From assembly GCA_030142905.1 (NCBI GenBank), contig JASJOG010000353.1, forward strand, positions 62,001 through 126,000: a DNA stretch of 64,000 nucleotides, read 5' to 3'. The position numbers and the translations under genes were made by a program. The DNA comes from Heliopora coerulea (lineage: Eukaryota > Cnidaria > Anthozoa > Scleralcyonacea > Helioporidae). Under the pieces are notes generated by a model. The model saw only the letters and a list, made by a program, of their open reading frames with translations, was not told the origin of the DNA and ran no database searches. Each line of letters begins with the position of its first letter. The stretch's first letter is position 1. Of this stretch, positions 19,965 to 29,279 are shown piece by piece.

Positions 19965-20560
19965 TTACCAATCACCATGGTATCGACATATTTGAAAACC
20001 TTGTTTTATATTGTTTTGTAAAGGAACAATGTCATCTGATTTGCCAAAGCAGCCATCATCATGTTCTTCACAGCTATGAAGAATTGAAGATAAATTATTG
20101 GCTATAGGGGTATAGAAGGAGATGGGCACTTGGATCAATTGGATAAACAAAGCCAGCTTTTTCACCCAGTATTTCTTAAATATCATTATAGAAAGATCTC
20201 CATTTTGTGATATACCTTTCAGGGAGTTGAATATCTGCTTTTGTACACATTTTACGGTAATGAGCCAGGTGATGCTCATGTCATACAAATGGCCAGAGGT
20301 CAGCCCTGTAAGTATATTTCTGCTGCGTCAAGTTGTGTGTGGTTCTGTTCTACTTTCACTCGTCTTTTGAAGTTCAACCAACATTTTAAGTGGTGTTTTC
20401 TCTCTGCAGCTTCAAGGTCACCGATGTTTGCTAAGTGTACTCTCATGACTTGGTCTTACCATGCCAAAGATATCACCTTTTCAGAACTCTCCATCATAGA
20501 AACATTTGAGATGTTCTTTGTACCTTTTTATCGGCAAAACACAGACCTTACAACTCTCAC
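19965..20560 (-). pseudogene. Probable N-terminal part of the cysteine-rich gene relic
   Basis: The minus strand reads VHLANIGDLEAAERKHHLKC followed by WLNFKRRVK, then on to YFLQ-like and SLKGISQNGDLSIMI segments. The block with a conserved HHLKCWL resembles the N-terminal zinc-ribbon region of the same unnamed family described at 15.6-18.6 kb. The orientation agrees and the PLE fragment at 18.72-19.6 kb lies between, so one gene split by insertion is the simplest reading. The evidence is modest because the fragments are short and in mixed frames. Confidence 0.35.
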
Positions 20561-21984
20561 AGTTTTCCAAATTGAATGAGACTTTTAAATTTAGTGCAAA
20601 ATCAAACTTTATGAATTTGCTTGCACTCACTTGTACCAGTTTTTGGTCAACATGGGGCTGGAGGCTTGCAGATGCACTCTTCTACTGGGAATCTGGGCCG
20701 ACCTATTTTTGAGCCTCGTTCTGATGGTCAATGAGAGTGTGAAGTCCCCTGGGAAGGAAGTTTTGATTCCTTGTGTCTAAGATGGAGGAACAAAGCATCG
20801 ATCTGGAAACCAAAAGTGACAATAACAATGTTTAAGTTGACTACTCTCCTGACCCTAGTCCTAAGATGGAAAAAAATAACTCGTGTTGGCACTGCCAGGT
20901 TTCATTCAAAGTTTAAGAGCAAATGGGGTAACATGTATCCTATGAAAGCTGCTAAGAATGATCGACATTCCTTCTACTGTATTCCATGCATGAAGAACAT
21001 CCGGTGTGACCACCAAGGAATTAGAGATGCGAAAGATCATTGTGGCACAGAGTCACACGAGACAAGAAAAGCAAGCAAAATCTCAGCCTTCAGTTTCCCA
21101 GTTATATGAATCAAAAGGGTCGCCTACTTCAGATACAAGAGCGGATGTTGTGGTGACCAACTTTCTGATACAACATAATTTGCCTCTTGCAACTTCAGAC
21201 CACTCTTTAGGTCAGCTTTCCCAGACAGTGAAATTGCCAAGCTGTATTCTTGTGGACGCACAAAGACTTGTGCCATTGTAAATAAAACCATGGGTCCACA
21301 CTGCCACAACTATGTTGTGCAGCATTGTCAGAAGCACCCATTCAGTTTGGGAATTCATGGGTCATGTGACACAGATATTGAAAAGATTAACCCAATGACT
21401 GTGAGAATTTTTCACATTAACAGATCTGAAACTGTTACAACACATTTCTATAGCATGTGTGTCAGCAGTGAGAGAGATGCATCGAAAGCAGAGAAACTTT
21501 TCCAGGTTGTTCAGTCAAAGATGGAGGAAGATAAAATCCCATGGTCTCAAGTTGTGAGCTTGTCAGTTGACAACACAAATTCCATGATTGGAACCCACAA
21601 TTAATTTGCTTCATGCTGCAAAGGATAAAATCCTGATATTTATTTGCTGAAATACCCCTGCCGTTTGGCCCATGTTGCTTTCACAAAAGTAGCAGGGATC
21701 AATGTAGAAGAGTTACTCATCGCCTTGTTGTTCTGGTTTGAATACATGGAGTTTTGCAACCAAGAATATGGAAAGATCTTAAAGCATTCCTCCACAAAAT
21801 GGTTGTCACTTGAGCGGTGTGTTGAGTGCACAATTGAAAAGTATGCTGAAGTAAAATCGTATTTCCTCAGTGAGAACTTAACCAAGCAAGGTTCCAGAGG
21901 GGCTACACAATGCCTCACTAACCAAAGTGTTTCTTGGCTATTGATTTTCTGGGAGGGGAGTGCAGCTCAGAATCCTTAAATGTA

Positions 21985-22330
21985 TCACCATAGTAAAATA
22001 GGCAACTTGAAAAGTTTTAAAACATGTTTACTGACGTTTCGTTGTGGCATGAAACAACTTCAGAGTATTGATGTACAAAGGTGAGAAAAAATTATGTATA
22101 TGGATCTATAGTTTACATACTGGAATAATTAGACAGCTAACCAATAGAAAACTGGGTGACCTGACAGGAAGTGACAGGCATATGGAAGAGGAAATGATTA
22201 GAATAGATAAAGAGGCGTAGAAGAGATATTTTCATTGAGAGGCAGTTTATGTTTTTTCATCATGCAAGCATCCCTCTCTTCACAAGTTTCAACATGTTAT
22301 TACTGTAAGATGAACCACCAATCCACATTG
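21985..22330 (-). mobile_element. Short PLE-end fragment inserted in hAT relic
   Basis: About 345 bp without coding sequence separate two parts of the hAT transposase. On the minus strand it ends with a hammerhead-like core, the hallmark of a PLE pseudo-LTR, so I infer a heavily 5'-truncated PLE. The boundaries are approximate and I see no clear target duplication. Confidence 0.4.
22029..22063 (-). ncRNA. Degenerate hammerhead-like motif
   Basis: The minus strand has CTGAA (22063-22059), stem II GTTGT/ACAAC, GAAA (22040-22037) and GTA (22031-22029). The CTGANGA box is damaged (the final A is T and stem II overlaps it), so activity is unlikely. Confidence 0.4.
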
Positions 22331-22606
22331 TCCATGACTCTGTGACAAAACTTGGAAAAACTCTTGGCAATCACATCATCAAGGCTCACTCAATCTATAT
22401 ACCAGTGCGATCAATTCACCTTGGCGGCATGACTAAGTTTACTCTGCAGAAACTGTTAAATGAAGGGGACATTACAGAAAGGACACATAATGACATTTTT
22501 GCAACAGCACAAGTATATTTCAAAGCAGCTTTGGACCATGTTCTCCAGAAATTTCCTCTGACGGACAAGGTCTTGCAGCATGCTAAATTGATAGATGTAG
22601 TGAATC

Positions 22607-22625
22607 CAGGGGCGGATCTAGGGTA
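22607..22625 (+). repeat. hAT terminal inverted repeat, left
   Basis: CAGGGGCGGATCTAGGGTA, inverted at 25792-25810 without mismatch. Confidence 0.8.
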
Positions 22626-22689
22626 TTTCATCAGTAGTTTCCAACCATGCTCCCAAGGCACCACCATGGTTGGCACCGAGTGAGAAAAC

Positions 22690-24035
22690 TTTTAAAATTT
22701 GGACCCTCTAGATCATCAGAAACGACATTTCTAGGATCTTATCTCCCTTTTTCAATGGGGTTGTTCAGGTCCATGCGATTGGGTTATTTTTGAGACACCA
22801 TGACAACCAGTGTCAGTGAGTTATAAAAAAGCTGCCGAGTCACCAGAGCTTTAGATCCATGCAATCTTAAATTATTTATAACACTTATTTACTTTTTTTC
22901 ACAATTAAACTTCCGATGAACGAAAAGTTGTTTTGAAAATATTGATTACTGCACAGATATTTGATTATAGATTTATATTCGATTTTAAATAAAACTAGTT
23001 CTGTAGATTTTTTTGGGGGGAGGACTGTCCCCCTTCATGTACTATTGGGAGGCTGCTTACCTGATTCAGTAAGTGCACAAGAGTTTTAGGGTAACATTAG
23101 ATGTGAGCCATCTATGCCAGCTGAACTTGTTGTTACCTTGATAATCTACAACTCCAGAATGGAGAGAACATGAAGTATTAAAAATGTTTTGATTACCACT
23201 AACAAAGATAGAAATAAATACACTACTTCCCTTTTTTTCATTCCATGGACCAGCAAAATTCAAGAAACATAACACAGGGTGAGACCATAGATAAAGAGAA
23301 ACCATAAATTAAGACAAGTATTATAATTTATACTATAGTATTAGTAGACAACAATGAATACATGTTATCACTTGCCCTTTTCATCTTATGGTCCAGAAAG
23401 GCAGATTCATGTTCCAAACAGCAACAACAGCTGCATAAAGAGGATAAAATGATAAATAAATACACGATAAATAGGCCACTAAATAAGTAAATTGATTTAT
23501 ACCTGACATGCAGATTTTCAAATTTGTACCATCCAATATAACTTCATGACACACAACATCACCTAAACTGGCTACAAAAGCAGATCAACAAATTTTTATG
23601 TTAAACATGAATTAACAGGCCACTAGTAAATAAGGAAATTAATTTTACCTGGCAGTTTACATTGATTTCTTCAAATTTGTGTTCTAATAAATTTGCATCT
23701 TGTGACTAGTTTCAGAATCCACACCACCACAAGAACAGCTGAAAAAAAGAAAACAGCAAACCTTAATATAAACACTCAACTAGTGAGCTACTAATGAATT
23801 GATTACATAATTTATACCTGATATCTCAGATTCTTTTGAAAAACTTTAACAACAGCAGGTTTCAATAATCAATCAACCATGAGAGTGAATATCCAAAGAA
23901 CTGGCAAACACATGTAGCAAACTGACACAAGCTTTTGTGTCTCTGTACTGTTCTCCATCAGTTTAAGGATTAAGAAATCCAGATGGCTCACAACTCACAA
24001 GTACTCTAGAAACTGCTAGTAGCTACACATAACAA
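22690..24035. other. Non-coding interior of the hAT element
   Basis: AT-rich sequence between the left end and the 3' end of the transposase relic. Short repeated phrases such as TAATTTATACCTGA near 23.5-23.8 kb hint at old internal duplication. Confidence 0.4.
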
Positions 24036-24040
24036 TGTAT

Positions 24041-25260
24041 CTAATCTTCCAAAATATTTGCCATTCTCATTCTCCTGGGGTGTAAGTTTGCAAATAGATT
24101 GATAAGTTCATTACGATCCAACTCAATGTCTGCATGAGTGTGCATAAGTGCCAAGCCGTTCAGTCTATCATGGGTCATTATATTCCTCAAGTAGTTTTTT
24201 AGGTTTTGAAGAGTTGAAATGGGGATGGTTGCCAGCACTTGGAGAATTGCAAAAATATTTACAAAACATTCTTTATCAACAAACTTTAAGGTACTGCTTA
24301 GTCTGTCAGGAATATCTTCCCCTTTTGCTTTCTTTTCATTCCATAATCTCTCCCATAAGATAAATTCTGCCTCTAAGCCAGCAATTTTAGGTATATCCTG
24401 TCCGTAGCCCTCACAAAATTCCATTACATTGTTTTTCCAGTCCAGTGGGTGTTCAAGCAAATGAGAGGGAATTATTGACAACCCCTTATAGCAAACATAC
24501 ACTTGATCTTGAAATCTGATGTCTAGTTGTTGAAGTGCATGGTCCAGGAACACTCTGGTCAAATTTATCTTATAATAGTCCTCTGGTGTTTGGACTGGAG
24601 CATTGGGTCGATGAATTTGTCTGTTAACTATCCTTGGCATACTGTGGGATCAATATGAATACTCTGTGCCAATTGAACTGCCTCTGTGAAGTGAATGGTG
24701 TCTTTCCTCAATGTGGTCTTGCATGTCTGTCAAGGCAGATTCCAATCTTTTAATCTCTTCCTTTTATCTGCAGCTTGACTGTCAGGGGTCTGGTCAAATC
24801 CAAGAGTAACAATAAAGCTGAAATTGATAGCATTTACCAAGGCCTGGGCATCATCCCTGCTGTTGTGGTTCCACTGTTGATTACCAAAAGCATCTCTATT
24901 TAATGAGATGTCTTTTAAGGTAGAGACAACTGGCAGTAGCAATTCAACAATTCTGTCCATCCCATCTATGCGTGTAACCCATCTGGTCCTGCAAACATCA
25001 ATGAGTACATGATGGTTACTCCGAGGCATTTGGGCTTTAACCTTCTTAATCAGGTACTCCTGTCACTTTGGAGAGTTGCTAAAAAAGTCAGACAGTTTCT
25101 TTACAACACCCATCATGTTTCTAACAAGGGTCAGAGAGCAGGTGTCAGCTATACACAGGTTCAGGCGATGATTTAATGAATTGCCATTTCCACTCAAGCA
25201 TGGAATTGAAACGCAGTATAAATTAATATTCACGCAAAAACAATCTGTTAAACCAAGCAT
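24041..25260 (-). pseudogene. hAT transposase relic inside the second hAT
   Basis: The minus strand encodes, in order, NHRLNLCIADTCSLTLVRNM (25260-25063), PRSNHHVLIDVCRTRWVTRI with DGMDRIVELL and ALVNAINFSFIVTLGF (25029-24730), and a 199-codon frame (24640-24041) beginning PRIVNRQIHRPNAPVQTPED and containing YYKINLTRVFLDHALQQLDI, LQVLATIPISTLQNLKNYLR and MTHDRLNGLALMHTHADIEL. The last block is the hAT C-terminal dimerisation domain. The first visible blocks belong to the RNase H fold. The N-terminal zinc finger is missing. Frame changes between pieces make it inactive, although the C-terminal frame is clean. Confidence 0.75.
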
Positions 25261-25429
25261 AAATCCAATGAAATTTCAGAAAAATCACTTGTATTCTTCT
25301 GAATTCGAACGTAGATCGAAGCAAATGAGTGAAATTACACTTATCAAATAGTGTTCTGTTTCAAACGACTGTTATAGAACATCTAATGAAACAGAGGGAC
25401 CTAAGGGGGTAGGCTTGGCTTTCTTTACT

Positions 25430-25790
25430 TTTCTCGGTAGTTTCCTGAGTAGTTTCCGAAAATTCCGGCAAATCAGCGACTGAGCTCAGTAGTTTCCAAC
25501 CACTGATCTCAATATACATAGGAGCAGTCAGTAGTTTCCAAAATGGTTTCCTAGTAGTTTCCAGATTTTGGTAGATTGAAGACATTTCTTCAAGGAAAGG
25601 TAGAATTCCCAGCAAGAAAATTAGTCGAGGTCATAAACAAATGCAAATATTTGCGAAAATTTTTGGAAATAGCGCACTTAAAACGGCTAGGAATATGGTA
25701 TTTGAAAAAGTTATTTTGCAAACTATTTTAAATTGTGCTGATTTTAAAAGTAATTCTCAAATCTTCAGTAGTTTCCGGAAACTACGGAAA
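25430..25790 (-). repeat. Subterminal AGTAGTTTCC repeats of hAT
   Basis: The motif GTAGTTTCC occurs at least six times in 350 bp next to the right end, several in direct orientation and one pair facing each other next to the terminal repeat. One copy sits just inside the left end (22634). Such short subterminal repeats are typical transposase-binding sites of hAT elements. Confidence 0.6.
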
Positions 25791-25791
25791 C

Positions 25792-25810
25792 TACCCTAGA
25801 TCCGCCCCTG
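25792..25810 (-). repeat. hAT terminal inverted repeat, right
   Basis: Exact inverted match of 22607-22625. Confidence 0.8.
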
Positions 25811-25955
25811 AGTTGAACCAAATCTGTCACTTGCCTGACAATTCCGTACAGCATTTTACTGTAAAATAAATATTACGCTCTACGCATGGTATTGAGTGCT
25901 CTTAAACCTTACGCCTTCTGTGCAACATTTGTGTTGCATACTCTTCTTGGTAGAT
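25811..25955 (+). repeat. Left terminal direct repeat of second-type PLE
   Basis: Shares TACGCATGGTATTGAGTGCT, then CTTAAAC, TTACGCCTT and TTTGTGTTGCATACTCTTCTT with the right repeat. The hammerhead core is deleted here (about 30 bp missing after TTGCCTGA). Confidence 0.75.
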
Positions 25956-26118
25956 CTACGCTCCTGTTAACAGTGGAGTGCTCTTGCTGGCTTGGTGTCT
26001 ATCAAGCAAATATGCAGCAGATCTGATTCAACTATTCTCTGAAGAACATTGGTTTACCAATGCACGACAACTACAGACAAAACATAATCCACAAGACTGA
26101 AGACGCTATCCTAAAAAT

Positions 26119-26952
26119 GTGATGGAAAGCACATTTTTACCTAAATGGCACTGCCGACAACCCCCAGAAAAGTCCAAGCGAAATCCACCACCTGTACCGG
26201 AGCTGAAACCCTTTGAAGAAGATGTTACACGAATGCTTGAAAACATCCAGTTTAGACAAGTAAACAACCAGTTCACGGCCTCTTTAGAAAACAACATACT
26301 TAAAGTCGAATCCTCACCCAATGTTTTCATCTTCGCCAACAAGACACACAATGTTTATGAAACCGACACAAGCACGTATAATAAACTGTTATCAGAGAAC
26401 ATTACAAAGACATATAAATTGGCACAAGACGGAACAGTTGACGGCATCAAAGGAGAATTGAAAACCATAGTGAACGACCTAATGATAAAAAAAAAAAACA
26501 TAAAACCAATGGCACAAACCCAGTCTTTCATTACCTTAAAAGACCATAAAGAAGACTTCGAAAACCACCCAAAATGCCGCTTGATCAACCCGGCAAAAAG
26601 CGACCTCGGGAAAGTCAGTAAAACCATACTGGACAAAATTAACCTGGAATTAAGAAACCAAACCTGTACAAACCAATGGTGTAACTCCAACGAAACTATT
26701 GCTTGGTTCAAGTCTGTTGGCAACAAGGACAGGCATACCTTCTTATCATTTGACATTATAGATTTTTATCAGTCAATTTCTGAAGACCTGCTTGATAATA
26801 CTATCTCCTGGGCTAAACCATTTACAACTATCTTAGACACTGACATGAGAGTAATCAAACACACTACAAAATCACTGCTTTTAACAACGGCCAAGCGTCA
26901 ACAAAAAGAAGCAGCACGACGACATTTCGAATTTTCAGACTTTTCATTTTGA
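26119..26952 (+). CDS. Reverse transcriptase-like protein of second-type PLE, N-terminal part
   Basis: A 277-codon frame; ATG at 26122 is the likely start. Residues about 25-70 are PPVPELKPFEEDVTRMLENI, followed by KTYKLAQDGTVDGIKGELKT and MAQTQSFITLKDHKEDFENH with PKCRLINPAKSDLGKVSKTI, then the palm-like block HTFLSFDIIDFYQSISEDLL holding the first RT aspartate (FDI). The next RT block, with YRDD-like residues, is shifted into the following frame at 26949. I know this arrangement from repeated invertebrate and fish RT-like proteins. The final 25 residues (KRQQKEAARRHFEFSDFSF) lie near the break. The frame is clean but truncated by a shift or stop at 26952. Confidence 0.65.
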   Translation: MMESTFLPKWHCRQPPEKSKRNPPPVPELKPFEEDVTRMLENIQFRQVNNQFTASLENNILKVESSPNVFIFANKTHNVYETDTSTYNKLLSENITKTYKLAQDGTVDGIKGELKTIVNDLMIKKKNIKPMAQTQSFITLKDHKEDFENHPKCRLINPAKSDLGKVSKTILDKINLELRNQTCTNQWCNSNETIAWFKSVGNKDRHTFLSFDIIDFYQSISEDLLDNTISWAKPFTTILDTDMRVIKHTTKSLLLTTAKRQQKEAARRHFEFSDFSF

Positions 26953-27960
26953 ATTCGCTAAAAGCGCGCTTCAGAGACAATATTGGTTTATACCATGATG
27001 ACAGTTTGTGTGCCATCAAGACATCATCAAGACGATTGGCCAACAGGGCAAGAAAAGACCTAATTAGCACCTTTGCTAACCATGGGCTAAATATCACGGC
27101 ACTAACTAACCAGAAGAAAGTCAACTATCTTGACATAACCTTTGACTTGACAAACAGAACGTACAAACCATACGGAAAACCAACTAACGAACCACTCTAC
27201 ATCAACCGATCCTATGACAACTACCCACATCAATAAACTTTCGTACAACAAAGCAACATTCAACAATGCTGCCCCTTTATACAACAACGCTTTAAAACGT
27301 AGCAACTTAGTCAACACAGATTTAACATACAAACCAAACCTGCAAGACGACGAGACGTAATATGGTACAACCCACCCTTCACCAAAAACGTTAGAACAAA
27401 CATAGGATGAGACTTCTTACAACTTATCGACAAACACTTCCCACCCTCACACAAATTACACCAAATTTTCAACTGCCACACAGTACGAGTAAGCTATAGC
27501 TGCATGGACAACATGAAAACACTTATACAGAAGTACGACAAACACATCCTAAGGTAAAACGAAACCAGACAACGATGAACAAACGACCCATGTGCAACTG
27601 CAAAAACCGAGACACATGCCCACTGGCTGGAAAGCATAGTCTACTGAGCTGATGTGATGGCGACTGACAACAAATAGAAAAAGAGTTACATTGGAGTAAC
27701 AGTTAATTAATTCAAACAAATATACAGAAACCACCTGAAATCTTTCCAACACATCAAATATGTAAATGACGTTGAACTGTCCAAGCATATCTGGAAACTA
27801 AAGGAAAACAACCGGAAGTTCAACATTAGCTGGTCGATCGTCAAGCAAGTCGCGGCATGTAAGACGGGATCAAAGTGATGCAATTTGTGCCTTGAAGAAA
27901 AGCTCCTATTGATGAAAGAACATAACTTATTAAACAGATGAACCAAACTTTTCTCAAGGT
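26949..27960 (+). pseudogene. RT palm and cysteine-rich C-terminal relic of second-type PLE
   Basis: The frame 26949-27236 reads RFRDNIGLYHDDSLCAIKTS, where YHDD stands at the catalytic YxDD position, then KKVNYLDITFDLTNRTYKPY and PLYINRSYDNYPHQ. Beyond the stop, short pieces in other frames follow: a block near 27.4 kb, CNCKNRDTCPLAG at about 27.59 kb, and a GIY-YIG-like tail around 27.7-27.9 kb that is broken by many stops. The related relic at 44.3-46.6 kb has the same CGCRNKNDCPLQGNCL block. The element is inactive. Confidence 0.6.
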
Positions 27961-28015
27961 GTTGCCATGTAACGAAACACCTTATTAATCAACATCACAA
28001 CCTATGTAAATAAGA

Positions 28016-28180
28016 ATAGCTGAACCGAATCTGTCAGTTGCCTGATGAGCGTGTACTGCGTGAAACTCTGAGTAGCGACAGCATTTTAGTGTAAAATAAA
28101 CAATATTACACTCTACGCATGGTATTGAGTGCTCTTAAACTTTACGCCTTATGTGTGACATTTGTGTTGCATACTCTTCT
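28016..28180 (+). repeat. Right terminal direct repeat of second-type PLE
   Basis: Direct repeat of 25811-25955 with an intact hammerhead at 28037-28079. Confidence 0.75.
28037..28079 (+). ncRNA. Hammerhead ribozyme, second-type PLE
   Basis: Stem I GTTGC (28037-28041) pairs with GCGAC (28075-28079). CTGATGA is at 28042-28048, stem II GCG/CGT, GAAA at 28062-28065, mini stem III AC/GT, and cleavage triplet GTA at 28072-28074. All conserved core bases are present. The same fold recurs at 44444-44487. Confidence 0.75.
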
Positions 28181-28185
28181 TAGTA

Positions 28186-28275
28186 TATATACACACACAC
28201 ACACATATAGATATATATAGATAGATATATATATAGATAGATATATATATAGATAGATATATATAGATATATAGT
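28186..28275. repeat. AT/AC/ATAG microsatellite
   Basis: Begins with a TATA/ACAC run and changes into TATAGA-type repeats up to about 28275. Confidence 0.85.
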
Positions 28276-28304
28276 AGTCTGTAATATCCGGATTCTGACA
28301 CATG

Positions 28305-28312
28305 TGACGTCA
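28305..28312. promoter_or_regulatory. Palindromic CRE-type site
   Basis: TGACGTCA, the full cAMP-response element palindrome bound by CREB/ATF factors. A second copy is at 28369-28376. Activity is not shown. Confidence 0.3.
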
Positions 28313-28368
28313 CATTTTCAAATTTGGTCAAAATTTTTCAGTGTCGTGGGGGGTTTCCCTTTTTTTTA

Positions 28369-28376
28369 TGACGTCA
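28369..28376. promoter_or_regulatory. Second palindromic CRE-type site
   Basis: TGACGTCA again, 64 bp from the first, in the spacer of the tandem repeat. Confidence 0.3.
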
Positions 28377-28543
28377 CTTTCGGGTCACAGGTTTTCAACA
28401 CATTTTCAAATTTGGTCAAAATTTTTCAGTGTCATGGGGGGTTTCCCTTTTTATTGACCTGTCACAAGTTTTCAACACATTTTCAAATTTGGTCAAAATG
28501 TCACAGGTTTTCGGCACATTTTCAAATTTGGTCAAAACTTTAG

Positions 28544-28652
28544 CAGCAAAGCTGTTTCAAAGTGTCGTGGGGGAATTACCTTTTTTGACAGAATTTTAAG
28601 GAAACTCTAATAACACTATAAAGATACAGCACCGAAGGTGCACGCAAAGCGT
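28544..28652 (+). repeat. Three tri-loop mini-hairpins near the left end of the Polinton-like block
   Basis: CAGC-AAA-GCTG (28544-28554), GCACC-GAA-GGTGC (28629-28641) and ACGC-AAA-GCGT (28642-28652). The last sequence recurs exactly at 29203-29213 near the end of the leftmost gene. Loops of GNA/AAA type form unusually stable DNA mini-hairpins. Confidence 0.6.
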
Positions 28653-28678
28653 TTTTAAGAATTTTGTTTTAAATAAAA

Positions 28679-29250
28679 ATGTATGATATAGTTTTAAGAA
28701 ATACTAATAGATATTTATTTACAATATGTAAAAAATGCTTGAAAATTCTAAATTTTTACCTAAGATTTAGCGAATTGTTTAGATTTTTTTGGAATAATGT
28801 TTTTAAACTTTATATTTATATTTCAGAACCTAGAACATTTCGATGTAAAATTTGTGAGAAAGTTATTTATCAATAAAAAAAAAAAACAAAGATGATTCCA
28901 ATAATGAGACAAACAATGATTTAAAATTAGATTTGAATCTTCATGGGTTCCCACCAATAAATTTTAGAAAAATTAAAAAAAGCGGTTTTAGAATAGGTGC
29001 TCATGTTGATATCGGAGTTAAAGATTTTGAAGCTGGAATGACATTTGGAAAAAATTATATACATGAAGTTCAATTTTCAGAAAATAATGAACATTTGAAA
29101 TTACTAAAATCTTTAGAAAATGAAGAATCGACAAACAATATATCAAAAGAAAAAGATAAAATAATAAATACGCTTATGAGTAAAATAACCAGAAAAGACA
29201 CAACGCAAAGCGTGGATGAAACCCGCGGTAATCCTTCATCTTCAGAATAA
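28679..29250 (+). pseudogene. Polinton-like element, unknown gene at left end
   Basis: The first frame (28679-28876) ends with RCKICEKVIYQ, which has a CxxC pair. After a run of 12 A (28875-28886) another frame continues to 29250 and contains NLHGFPPINFRKIKKSG, RIGAHVDIGVKDFEAGMTFG and YIHEVQFSEN, ending TRGNPSSSE. The protein-like composition of both frames and their junction exactly at a homopolymer suggest one gene broken by an A-run length change. I do not recognise the family. It is transcribed toward the minus-strand genes. Confidence 0.4.
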
Positions 29251-29279
29251 TTAATTTTATAATAAAATATATTATAAAA

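Larger units (their letters stand above)
20780..22606 (+). pseudogene. hAT-like transposase relic (first hAT)
   Basis: Plus-strand fragments in order: a BED-like zinc finger region (KFKSKWGNMY and YCIPCMKNIRCDHQGIRDAK), TRADVVVTNFLIQHNLPLAT, DTDIEKINPMTVRIFHINRS, KMEEDKIPWSQVVSLSVDNT (catalytic-type aspartate in a hAT-like RNase H fold), CRLAHVAFTKVAGINVEELL, KHSSTKWLSLERCVECTIEK, and after an insertion HIIKAHSIYIPVRSIHLGG. This is the order of a hAT-like DDE transposase that cuts and pastes DNA. Stops and frameshifts occur. It is interrupted at about 21.98-22.33 kb by a PLE-end fragment and cut off at 22606 by the second hAT element. Confidence 0.65.
22607..25810 (-). mobile_element. hAT DNA transposon (second hAT)
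   Basis: Terminal inverted repeats CAGGGGCGGATCTAGGGTA (22607-22625) and its reverse complement (25792-25810) bound 3.2 kb. The motif AGTAGTTTCC occurs repeatedly near both ends. The interior has a hAT transposase relic on the minus strand. The 8-bp flanks (AGTGAATC and AGTTGAAC) match at only five positions, so the target duplication is not confirmed. It lies between the first hAT relic and the PLE that starts at 25811. Confidence 0.75.
25811..28185 (+). mobile_element. Penelope-like element of a second type with short pseudo-LTRs
   Basis: Two direct repeats of about 150 bp (25811-25955 and 28016-28180) flank an RT-like and cysteine-rich coding region. The right repeat holds a well-formed hammerhead. 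RT plus cysteine-rich CNC block plus hammerhead in terminal direct repeats is a PLE signature. The left end directly abuts the hAT inverted repeat and the right end runs into a microsatellite, so target duplications are not visible. Confidence 0.65.
28305..28560 (+). repeat. Tandem repeats ahead of the Polinton-like block
   Basis: The phrase ACATTTTCAAATTTGGTCAA starts at 28312, 28400, 28477 and 28516. The first two units also share TTTTTCAGTGTC and the G-run GTGGGGGG/ATGGGGGG plus TTTCCCTTTTT. Spacing is 88, 77 and 39 bp, so the units shrink. They could be the terminal region of the Polinton-like element, since terminal repeats of Polintons are often complex; no matching right end is visible. 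Confidence 0.7.

Noticed and set aside
22599..25818. 8-bp target duplication of the second hAT
   Set aside because: AGTGAATC and AGTTGAAC match at only five of eight positions, and the right flank belongs to the PLE terminal repeat.
26355..26756. 133-codon minus-strand open frame
   Set aside because: Shadow of the plus-strand RT-like gene, with no domain of its own.
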